A stretch of DNA of 13,538 nucleotides from Actinomycetota bacterium. GTDB lineage: Bacteria; Actinomycetota; Thermoleophilia; Gaiellales; Gaiellaceae. The stretch is taken from the NCBI GenBank assembly GCA_020029625.1, contig JAIBJP010000031.1, positions 1-13,538 of the forward strand, written 5' to 3'. Under the pieces are notes generated by a model. That model was not told the DNA's origin, made no database searches, and saw nothing but the letters and a program-made list of their open reading frames with translations. Positions 1 to 6,734 of the stretch are shown one piece after another. How positions within the stretch are numbered: the first letter of the stretch is position 1; each line of letters opens with the position of its first letter. The position numbers and the translations under genes are program-made.

Positions 1-1
1 C

Positions 2-397
2 CAGACCTGGAGCACACCCGTCGACGTCTCGGCGGCGCCAGCGGGCAGCAACCACCTCTTCCCAGCGCTGGTCTCGACCGGGGACGGGGACGTGCGCATC
101 GCCTGGCAGGACGACCGCAACGGCTTCGACGCCGGCGGTGAAGATCCGGCTGCGCGCTGGAACACCTACTACCGCTCCTCCAGGGACGGCGGCGCCACGT
201 GGTCCTCCGAGGCGCAGCTCTCACGGTTCGTGACGGGCTTCGGGTACAAGTTCGCCCCGCCGCAGGATGGGTTCGCCGAGCCCTACGGCGATTACTTCGA
301 GCTCGACGTCGACGGCGCCGGCGTCACGCACGCGCTCTGGGGCGAAGGCCCGAGCTACGCCGGGCCCGGCAACGTCTGGTACGCCCGCGGCCAGTAG
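2..397 (+). CDS. C-terminal fragment of an Asp-box (BNR/sialidase-like) repeat protein
   Basis: The frame is open from the left edge of the window to a TAG stop, giving the last 131 residues of a longer protein. It shows a canonical Asp-box, S-x-D-x-G-x-T-W (SRDGGATW, visible residues 60-67). The first visible residues (QTWSTP) look like the end of a preceding Asp-box, so the repeat spacing would be about 64 residues. The motif AWQDDRN and many Gly/Trp/Tyr residues fit a beta-propeller blade. Such proteins are usually secreted and are often annotated as exo-alpha-sialidase or BNR-repeat glycosidase. The catalytic residues of true sialidases lie elsewhere and cannot be checked, so enzymatic activity is not claimed. 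It ends head-to-head with the ABC1 kinase gene, 23 nt away, and no clear terminator lies between them. Confidence 0.8.
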   Translation, partial: QTWSTPVDVSAAPAGSNHLFPALVSTGDGDVRIAWQDDRNGFDAGGEDPAARWNTYYRSSRDGGATWSSEAQLSRFVTGFGYKFAPPQDGFAEPYGDYFELDVDGAGVTHALWGEGPSYAGPGNVWYARGQ

Positions 398-420
398 CCG
401 CTAAACCGCTTGACCAGCCA

Positions 421-2094
421 CTAGAGCCGGCCGGACCGAATCACGCCGAGGGCGAGCCAGAGCCCGAGGATCGTGGAGATGCTGAAACCGACGATCGAGA
501 ACACGTGCAGCCCGAGAATCTGCGGTCCAGAGTCGCCGAAGATCCCGAGCAGCGCTGAGCCGATGACGCCGGTCCCGGCGACGATCGCGATCACCAGCCG
601 GTTTCCCACCCGGTCCATGTGCTGGAAGAGGTCGTCGAGGCCTTCATGGCGGAACCCGACCTCGATCTGGCCGTCGCGCACCTGCTCCATGGTGTCGTGC
701 ACCTGGTACGGGAGCTCCTTGAGCATCCGAGCGAGATTCGAGGCCTCCCCGGCCGTGCGCCGCACCACGCGCTGGGGCGTGAAGCGCTCGATCATGAGCT
801 CGCGCGCGTAGGGCTTCGCCACGTCGAAGACGTTGAAATCGGGATAGAGCTCCATGCCCACAGACCCGAGCGTGGCGATGGCGCGGTCGAGCAGGACGAA
901 GCGGGTCGGCAGCTGCAGGTGCATCCGGTAGATCAGCGCGAAGGCCTCGCGGATGAGCTGGATCGGGTCGATCTCCGAGAGCCGCGCGCCGTAGTAGCGG
1001 TAGTAGACGTCGCGAAGCTCGGTGACGAACTCCTCCTCCCTGTCCTTCGGGTAGCGGACGCCGAGCGCAGCGAGCCGCCGCGGAAGCGCCTCGATCCGCT
1101 CGTTGACGGCGTCGATGAAGAGGCCGGTCAGCTTCGACATGTCCTCGTCGGTGAGCTTCCCGACCATCCCGAAGTCGACCAGGCCAATGCGCTCGCTCTG
1201 CTCGAGCACCATGATGTTCGAGGGGTGCGGGTCGGCGTGGAAGAACCCGTGCCGGAAGATCATGTGCATCCACGCCTCGGCGACCAGGTAGGCGAGCCGC
1301 CGACGCTCGTCGATCGTGTAGGTGGAGAAGTCGAGATCGCGCAGGTGGACGCCATCCAGGAACTCGAGTGTCAGCACGCGCGTCCGCGAGTAGCTCCAGA
1401 AGACCCGGGGGACACGAACGTGCGGATGACCGACGAAGTTGCGGTGGAATTGCTCGGCGTTCCTCGCTTCCATCCGGTAGTCGAGCTCCTGCCGGATCGT
1501 CCGGGCGAACTCGTCGACGAGCGCGACGGCGTCGATGAACTCGAGCGCCTTCACGCGCTCGCGCACGAGACGGGCGACCTGGTACATGAGCTCGAGGTCG
1601 GCCTCGATCTGGCGCGGGGCCTCCGGGCGCTGCACCTTGACGGCCACGCGCCGTCCGTTCGGGAGCACCGCGCGGTGCACTTGGCCGATGGACGCCGCCG
1701 CTATCGGGGTCTCGTCGAACTCGAGGAAGAGCTGCTCCACCGTGAGGCCGAGTTCCTCCCGGATGACCTGTGCGGCCTCCTCGAAGGAGAAGGGGGTAAC
1801 GTCGTCCTGGAGCGCCTTGAGCTCGAAGACGATGTCGGGCGGGACGACGTCGGGCCGGGTCGAGAGCAGCTGGCCGAACTTGACGAAGGTCGGGCCGAGC
1901 TCGTCCAGCATCTGGCGGAGACGCTGGCCGCGCGTCGAGCCCTCGTCCGGCTCGGGCGCGATCTCGTGCTGGCGCCGGGAACGAAACGCTCCGGGCCCGT
2001 GCGTGTCGAAGAAGTAGCCGAAGCCGTGCTTGGCCGCGACCTGGGAGATCTCAGAGATGCGGCCGAGCCTGCGGACGGCCGGGCGGGAGCTCAC
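421..2094 (-). CDS. AarF/UbiB-family ABC1 atypical kinase, membrane anchored
   Basis: A 557-residue member of the ABC1/ADCK/UbiB family, atypical protein-kinase-like ATPases linked to quinone and isoprenoid-lipid metabolism at the membrane. Visible motifs: the family KxGQ motif (VKFGQLLSTRP, residues 71-81); the Ala-rich nucleotide loop replacing the kinase Gly-rich loop (AAASIGQVHRA, 132-142); the VAVK lysine (K153); the catalytic-loop HADPHPSN (286-293, D288 and N293); and the metal-binding DFG (D307). Two hydrophobic C-terminal segments (about 499-520 and 528-552) form the expected membrane anchor. The length is typical. The start is GTG, overlapping the TGA of the upstream gene by 4 nt (GTGA), so translational coupling is likely. 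It is the last gene of the queA-to-ubiB operon. The family is certain. The substrate is unknown, and if the host uses only menaquinone, as actinobacteria typically do, the role would not be ubiquinone synthesis. Confidence 0.93.
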   Translation of the reverse strand: MSSRPAVRRLGRISEISQVAAKHGFGYFFDTHGPGAFRSRRQHEIAPEPDEGSTRGQRLRQMLDELGPTFVKFGQLLSTRPDVVPPDIVFELKALQDDVTPFSFEEAAQVIREELGLTVEQLFLEFDETPIAAASIGQVHRAVLPNGRRVAVKVQRPEAPRQIEADLELMYQVARLVRERVKALEFIDAVALVDEFARTIRQELDYRMEARNAEQFHRNFVGHPHVRVPRVFWSYSRTRVLTLEFLDGVHLRDLDFSTYTIDERRRLAYLVAEAWMHMIFRHGFFHADPHPSNIMVLEQSERIGLVDFGMVGKLTDEDMSKLTGLFIDAVNERIEALPRRLAALGVRYPKDREEEFVTELRDVYYRYYGARLSEIDPIQLIREAFALIYRMHLQLPTRFVLLDRAIATLGSVGMELYPDFNVFDVAKPYARELMIERFTPQRVVRRTAGEASNLARMLKELPYQVHDTMEQVRDGQIEVGFRHEGLDDLFQHMDRVGNRLVIAIVAGTGVIGSALLGIFGDSGPQILGLHVFSIVGFSISTILGLWLALGVIRSGRL

Positions 2095-2438
2095 CGCTCC
2101 TGCTTCTCGACCAGCCGCAGACGATGTTCGAGTTGGGCGAGCCGGAGCTCGAGCTCCTCGTGCTCGCGGCGCGTGACGAGGCCGAGCTCGCGGAAGAAGG
2201 AGGTCATCGTCGACCCGGCCCGCTCGCCGACTCGAAGCGCATCGCCGCGCCAGCGTCCCATGACCTCGTCCACGAGGTTTCTGGCGTCGTCCTGGGTGAG
2301 TTTGCCCTTTGCGGACAGCTCCCCAACCAACTCGTCGGCCCTCTCCTTGGTCAGCGCGACGGCCCCGACTCCGGCCAGGAGCACCTCCTCCGCGAGCTCC
2401 CGAAGCCGACCTGAGCTGTTGTTACCTGGCTCTGCCAT
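2091..2438 (-). CDS. Small phasin-related (PhaI/COG3937-like) helical coiled-coil protein
   Basis: A 115-residue soluble helical protein. The frame is open upstream to 2582, but the chosen start is the ATG at 2438 (MAEPGNNSSG). It gives a normal acidic/helical N-terminus and has GGAGG 13 nt upstream, whereas the upstream extension is low-complexity Arg/Pro sequence overlapping secDF. Residues 14-60 (ELAEEVLLAGVGAVALTKER, then LTQDDARNLVDEVM) resemble the phasin-related small proteins that I recall as GLGA-LTKEKA...LVDEL. Residues 85-113 (LGLVTRREHEEL, then heptads of L/E/R) form a C-terminal coiled coil. It overlaps the secDF stop by 17 nt and the ABC1 kinase start by 4 nt, so it is made with both. 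The C-terminus also resembles the UbiK/YqiC (BMFP) pattern LV(S/T)REEF followed by a coiled coil, which matters given the kinase next door. Family assignment is from memory of motifs. Confidence 0.8.
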   Translation of the reverse strand: MAEPGNNSSGRLRELAEEVLLAGVGAVALTKERADELVGELSAKGKLTQDDARNLVDEVMGRWRGDALRVGERAGSTMTSFFRELGLVTRREHEELELRLAQLEHRLRLVEKQER

Positions 2439-5148
2439 GGGGTCTCGCCCGCCTCCGTTTTCGCCGCTCCTCCCGCCGAGCCGCTGCCGCACCGTCCCCG
2501 TCGGGCGGCGGTGCCGGCGCTGCCGCCACGGGCTCGGCGGCAGCCACCTCTCGCGGCTCCTCCACGACCGGCGGCTCGTCACCTTCGGCGACCTCCAGCT
2601 TTTCCCTCAGACCTGCCGTCTTCCGCTTGGCGAACTCCGGCTCGCGCTCCTTGAGGTAGACGAGGAGCGGCGTCGCGATGAAGATGGTCGAGTACGCGCC
2701 CGATGCGATACCGACGAGCAGCGCGAAGGCGAAGTCCTTGAGCGTGTCGCCGCCGAAGACGAGTAGCGACGAAACCGGCAGCAGGGTGATGAAAGTCGTC
2801 GCGAGCGAACGGCGGATCGTCTCCCACAGCGACTGGTTGGCGATCGCCGCGAAGCTCGAACGCCGCATCAGCGGCATGTTCTCGCGCACGCGATCGAAGA
2901 TGATGATCGTGTCGTAGATCGAGTACCCGAGGATGGTCAGCACAGCGGCCACCGTCGCCGTCGTCACCTCCCGGCCGGTCACCGAATAGATCCCGAGGGT
3001 GATGAAGATGTCGTGCACGAGCGCCATCAGGACGGGCAGGGCGAACTTGAACTCGAACCGCCACGCCACGTAGGCGACGATCAAGAGCAGCGAGACGACG
3101 ATCGCGATCAGCGCCTTCTTCAGGATCTGCTGCGAGAAGCTCGCGGAGACGTTCTTGACCCCGACTGACGTGGCGGCGAGCTTCGTCTCGAGCGCGCTCT
3201 GGAGATCGTTCTGCGTCTGGAGGGAGAGCGACCTCGTGCGGACCTGGAACTCCTTGTAGCCGCCGCTGGCGGGCGTGCCCCGGCCCTGGATGACCGCGTC
3301 GCCGAGTCCCAGCGAAGCGGCCTCGCCGCGGACGTCCTGGACGCTGTGCGCCTGCGGCGTCTTGAACGTGATCTGGCTGCCACCTTTGAAGTCGATCCCG
3401 AGGTTCAGCCCCTGGTAGCCGAGTGACGCGATTCCGATGAGGAGGACGACTCCGGAGAGCGCAAACCAGACCCTCGTCTTGCCGATGAAGTCGACCCGCT
3501 GCCAGGCGGGGATCTTCTGGGCGCTCGCGCCCATGAACGCCGGGTTGTTGAACCAGCGGAAGCCGGCCAGGACGCCGAGCAGAGCGCGAGTAGCCGCGAC
3601 GGCGGTCACCATCGAGATCAGCGTTCCGATCAGGAGCATGAGGGCGAACCCCTTGACTCCCCCGGTCGCCGTGACGAAGAGGACGGCCGCGGTGATCATG
3701 GTGACGACGTTGGCGTCGACGATCGTGTTGAACCCCTTGCGATAGCCGGTGGCGATGGCGGCGCGCACCGACTTGCCCGCTCGCACTTCTTCCTTGATGC
3801 GCTCGAAGATGACGACGTTCGCGTCCGCGGCCACCCCGATCGTGAGCACGAGGCCCGCGAATCCCGGCAGCGTCATCGTGACGTTGAAGATGAGGATGGC
3901 GCCGTAGAGGAGGATGCCGTAGATGCCGAGGCCGATGATCGCGATGACCCCGAGGAAGCGGTAGAAGAGGAGCAGGAAGAGGGCGACGGCGAGCAGGCCG
4001 CCGATGCCTGCGATCAAGGCCTGGTGTAGCGAGTCCTCACCGAGCGTGGCGGAAATGTCCTGGCGCTCGAGTTGGACGAACTCCACAGGCAGGGCGCCGG
4101 TCTGGAGCACGAGCGCGAGGTCCTTCGCTTCTCCGATCGAATCGAGGCCGCTGATCTCGGCGCGCCCTCCGGAGATGCCGTCCGGCAGGTTGTCGAAGTC
4201 GATCGACGGGAACGAGCGGATCTCGCCGTCGAGCACGATGGCGAAGCTCTGGTTGTAGTTGTCCCGCTCCGCGCCGGACGCACCCGCCAGGTTGGCCTGC
4301 TGGAGCCCTCGCTGCGCGAGTTGGCGGGTGATCTCGTGGAACTTGTCCCCGCCCTTGTTCGTGAACTCGAGCGTGACGATGGGCTCGTTGTTCTGCCCGA
4401 AGTCCTGTCGTGTTCCCTCCCCCTTGAGGTCGCTCCCGGTCAGCTCCGGGATCGGCTTGTCCGTGTTGGTCGGCTCGTACTTGAAGAGGTAGTAGTAGTT
4501 ACGGGTGGGAGGCACCTGGTTCACTCCCGGACAGAGCCGGGCGCTCGGCCCGCAGGTCAGGATCGTGCGTCCCTGCGGGACGGCGTAGAACGTCGAATTT
4601 TTGGGCGCCTGGCCGCCGAAATCGCGCAGGATCTCTTCCTTGGAGTCGGCCGGGCCGGCCAGGCGCTCGCTGGCGCTCGAGTAGAGGTACCAGGCGGTCG
4701 GGGTCCCCTTCTCCGCGAGCTTCTGCTGGCTCTGGAGCAACGGGAGGAGAGCGAGGCTCGGCTGGATCCCGCCGTTGGCGGTCGCGGTTGGAGGAAGCGT
4801 GTCGCCCTGCAGGTCGTAGAACTGAAGCTGGGCTGTCTGGCCGACCAGCTCCGCGGCGCGGGCAGCGTCGTGGACGCCGGCGAGCTCGACGGCGATCTGG
4901 TTGTCGCCCTGCCGGGTGATGACGGGCTCGGCGACGCCGGTCTTGTCCACGCGCTGCCGCATGATCTCGATCGAGCGGTCGAGGTCTTCTTGCGTGATCT
5001 CGCGCCCGCGGGGCGCCTTCGCCTGGAGGACGACCTCGAGCCCACCCTGAAGGTCGAGCCCGAGGGTGGGCGTCTTGAAGAGGGCCAGCGCAACGACGCC
5101 GCCGGCGGCGGCGAAGATGGCGGCGAGGATGATGAGGTAGCGGCGCAA
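2422..5148 (-). CDS. secDF: Protein translocase subunit SecD-SecF fusion
   Basis: One uninterrupted 908-residue frame encodes both accessory Sec subunits, which use the proton gradient to pull exported proteins out of SecYEG. SecD half: TM1 (5-23), signature LGLDLQGG (29-36), a periplasmic/extracytoplasmic head (about 40-375) with an unusual stretch near 111-240 bearing two cysteines (C199, C206), then TMs from about 376 with GVAADANVVIFERIKEE (438-454). SecF half: TM1 (558-577), LGIDFKGGSQITF (583-595), TMs from 678, VHDIFITLGIYS (711-722) and GYSIYDTIIIFDRVREN (741-757). The cytoplasmic tail (about 850-908) is acidic/Pro-Ala and then strongly Arg-rich. The start is TTG, the first start codon after the yajC TAG in the same frame, 6 nt downstream, with only a weak AGG for ribosome binding. 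Fused SecDF is known from Bacillus and others; SecD and SecF are separate in many actinobacteria. Confidence 0.95.
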   Translation of the reverse strand: MRRYLIILAAIFAAAGGVVALALFKTPTLGLDLQGGLEVVLQAKAPRGREITQEDLDRSIEIMRQRVDKTGVAEPVITRQGDNQIAVELAGVHDAARAAELVGQTAQLQFYDLQGDTLPPTATANGGIQPSLALLPLLQSQQKLAEKGTPTAWYLYSSASERLAGPADSKEEILRDFGGQAPKNSTFYAVPQGRTILTCGPSARLCPGVNQVPPTRNYYYLFKYEPTNTDKPIPELTGSDLKGEGTRQDFGQNNEPIVTLEFTNKGGDKFHEITRQLAQRGLQQANLAGASGAERDNYNQSFAIVLDGEIRSFPSIDFDNLPDGISGGRAEISGLDSIGEAKDLALVLQTGALPVEFVQLERQDISATLGEDSLHQALIAGIGGLLAVALFLLLFYRFLGVIAIIGLGIYGILLYGAILIFNVTMTLPGFAGLVLTIGVAADANVVIFERIKEEVRAGKSVRAAIATGYRKGFNTIVDANVVTMITAAVLFVTATGGVKGFALMLLIGTLISMVTAVAATRALLGVLAGFRWFNNPAFMGASAQKIPAWQRVDFIGKTRVWFALSGVVLLIGIASLGYQGLNLGIDFKGGSQITFKTPQAHSVQDVRGEAASLGLGDAVIQGRGTPASGGYKEFQVRTRSLSLQTQNDLQSALETKLAATSVGVKNVSASFSQQILKKALIAIVVSLLLIVAYVAWRFEFKFALPVLMALVHDIFITLGIYSVTGREVTTATVAAVLTILGYSIYDTIIIFDRVRENMPLMRRSSFAAIANQSLWETIRRSLATTFITLLPVSSLLVFGGDTLKDFAFALLVGIASGAYSTIFIATPLLVYLKEREPEFAKRKTAGLREKLEVAEGDEPPVVEEPREVAAAEPVAAAPAPPPDGDGAAAARREERRKRRRARPHGRAR

Positions 5149-5154
5149 CTGTGC

Positions 5155-5511
5155 CTAGCGGCTGGAGGTGCGCTCCTCCGCGGTGAGCGGCTCCTCCACG
5201 TCCAATCCTTCGTCGGTCTCGTCCTCGTCGGCAGCCTCGAGGCGCTGGAGCTCCTCCGGCGGTACGACGCTCGCGATCGAGCGCCTGGCCACGGCAATGC
5301 GCACGTCGTCGTCGATCTCGAGCATCACGCGCTCTTCGTCGAGCTGGACCACCTCGCCGTAGATGCCTCCCGCGGTCAGGACCTCGTCGCCGGGCTTGAG
5401 GGCGCCGAGTATCTCCGCATGCTTCCGCTGCTGGGCCCGCTGCGGGCGGATCAGCAGGAAGTACAGGAAGGCGAACATCGCTAGAAGGACGAGGAAGAAA
5501 CCACTACCCAC
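5155..5511 (-). CDS. yajC: Preprotein translocase accessory subunit YajC
   Basis: A 118-residue protein of the YajC family, a single-pass membrane partner of SecD-SecF in the Sec holotranslocon. It has one N-terminal TM (about residues 4-21), followed by the family signature IRPQRAQQRKHAEILGALKPGDEVLTAGGIYG (given in parts: IRPQRAQQRK at 21-30; LKPGDEV at 38-44; TAGGIYG at 46-52), and an acidic C-terminus. The start is the GTG at 5511. It has a perfect AGGAGG 6 nt upstream and puts the TM at the N-terminus, while the frame upstream adds an Arg-rich stretch that is really tgt coding sequence. It overlaps the end of tgt by 8 nt and precedes secDF by 6 nt, the classical tgt-yajC-secDF order, which supports the assignment. 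Confidence 0.95.
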   Translation of the reverse strand: MGSGFFLVLLAMFAFLYFLLIRPQRAQQRKHAEILGALKPGDEVLTAGGIYGEVVQLDEERVMLEIDDDVRIAVARRSIASVVPPEELQRLEAADEDETDEGLDVEEPLTAEERTSSR

Positions 5512-6640
5512 GAGAAACCTCCTGGCCTGGCGCTGCGGCAGCTTGCTCGAGGCGGTCGAGCGCCGCCGCCTTGTACGCGGCGAGCTCACCTCGCTCGATT
5601 GCCGCCCGCGCCCCAGCCGTCAGGTCGAGCAGGAATCGGACGTTGTGCTCGGACAAAAGTATCAAGCCGAGGAGCTCCTGTTGGTTGACGAGATGGCGCA
5701 GGTACGCACGGCTGAAGCGGCTGCACGCCGAACAGGGGCAATCCCCCTCCAGAGGCTGCGGGTCGCGCGCAAAACGCGCGTTTTTCAGATTCAGGCGTCC
5801 CTCCCATGTGAGCGCAGAGCCAGTCCGGCCGAGGCGAGTGGGCAGCACGCAGTCGAACATGTCGATTCCGCGGGCGACGACCTCCAGAATGCCGGCTGGA
5901 TCCCCGATCCCCATGAAGTAGCGGGGCCGGTCGGCCGGCAGGAGCGGTGCCGACCACGAGACAGTCTCGAGCATCGCTCCGCGCTCCTCTCCCACGCTGA
6001 GCCCGCCCAGCGCGTGGCCGTCGAAGCCGAGTGCCGCCAGCTCCTCGATCGAGCGACGACGAAGCTCGGGATCGGTTCCGCCCTGTGCAACCCCGAACAG
6101 GAGCTGGCCGTCGGCGCGCGGCGCAGCGAGCTGCCGCTCGGCCCAGCGCGTCGTCGTCTCGGTTGCGAGCTCCAGCTCCTCCCGCGAGACGTCCGCCGGA
6201 GGGCACACGTCCAGGCACATGGCGACGTCGGACCCGAGCCGGCGCTGGACGTCCGCCGCCAGCTCGGGCGTGAAACGCGCAGGCTGCCCGTCGTAGATCG
6301 ACCGGAACGTGACCCCGTCCTCGTCGACAGCGGTGATCGTGTCGCGCAGCGAGAAGACCTGGAAGCCGCCGGAATCGCTAAGAATCGGTCCGTCCCAGCC
6401 CATAAACCCGTGCAGGCCGCCGAGCTCCTCGATCAGCTCGGCGCCGGGCCGGAAGTGCAGGTGGTACGTGTTTCCGAGCAGGATCGTGGTGCCGAGCTCG
6501 CGCAGCCGGGCGGGATCGAGCCCTTTGACCGTCCCCTTCGTCCCCACGGGCATGAAGGCGGGGGTGGGCACGTCGCCGTGCGAAGTGCGGAGTACGCCGG
6601 CGCGGGCCTCGCCGTCGGTCGCGGTGATCTCGAAGCTCAC
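5504..6640 (-). CDS. tgt: tRNA-guanine transglycosylase (queuosine biosynthesis)
   Basis: A 378-residue bacterial TGT, which exchanges guanine-34 of GUN-anticodon tRNAs (Asp, Asn, His, Tyr) for preQ1. Length is normal for the family. Visible residues: DSGGFQVFS with the general-base aspartate D89; substrate-pocket motifs MCLDVCP (141-147) and GVAQGG (183-188); LGGLSVGE (211-218); the nucleophile D263 in FDCVLPTR; and the zinc site CPCSAC plus histidine (C301, C303, C306, H332 in SEHNVRFL). The start is GTG with AAGGGGA 4 nt upstream. A 94-nt gap separates it from queA. This gap contains a weak CGCGC/GCGCG hairpin (6672-6686) but no strong terminator, so one operon with queA is likely. The stop overlaps the yajC start by 8 nt. 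Confidence 0.97.
   Translation of the reverse strand: MSFEITATDGEARAGVLRTSHGDVPTPAFMPVGTKGTVKGLDPARLRELGTTILLGNTYHLHFRPGAELIEELGGLHGFMGWDGPILSDSGGFQVFSLRDTITAVDEDGVTFRSIYDGQPARFTPELAADVQRRLGSDVAMCLDVCPPADVSREELELATETTTRWAERQLAAPRADGQLLFGVAQGGTDPELRRRSIEELAALGFDGHALGGLSVGEERGAMLETVSWSAPLLPADRPRYFMGIGDPAGILEVVARGIDMFDCVLPTRLGRTGSALTWEGRLNLKNARFARDPQPLEGDCPCSACSRFSRAYLRHLVNQQELLGLILLSEHNVRFLLDLTAGARAAIERGELAAYKAAALDRLEQAAAAPGQEVSRG
5518..5523 (-). promoter_or_regulatory. Ribosome-binding site of yajC
   Basis: The minus strand reads AGGAGG followed by six bases (TTTCTC) and then GTG. This full consensus Shine-Dalgarno inside the 3' end of tgt decides the yajC start at 5511 over the longer open frame. 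Confidence 0.85.
5764..5785 (+). terminator. Terminator-like hairpin antisense to tgt
   Basis: On the plus strand, CGCGCG, loop CAAAA, CGCGCG is followed at once by TTTTT. This is the layout of a Rho-independent terminator (6-bp all-GC stem, 5-nt loop, five T). It lies inside tgt on the opposite strand, so it could only act on antisense transcription. The sequence also encodes part of tgt (KNARFARD region), so it may be accidental. Confidence 0.35.
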
Positions 6641-6734
6641 CGCGTCCCCTTTTTCCTCTTTCGACTCGCTCCGCGCAACACGCGCGAAGTTTCCCTGCGT
6701 ACGCTGAATCCGGGAGGAGGCAAGGGGTGGCCCC

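Noticed and set aside
619..2766. 715-codon open frame on the plus strand across the ABC1 kinase and neighbours
   Set aside because: It is antisense to three genes with clear motifs, and its product is a repetitive Glu/Arg/Leu/Asp mix typical of high-GC antisense frames.
3120..3383. CRISPR-like or repeat signal suggested by Arg/Ser-rich frames opposite secF
   Set aside because: No repeated units in the DNA; it is codon bias of the secF coding strand read in another frame.
6641..6734. Possible terminator or riboswitch between queA and tgt
   Set aside because: Only weak short stems (GGGG/CCCC with a 3-nt loop and CGCGC/GCGCG) and no T-tract; no preQ1 riboswitch pattern recognised here or upstream of queA, where only 34 bp are available.
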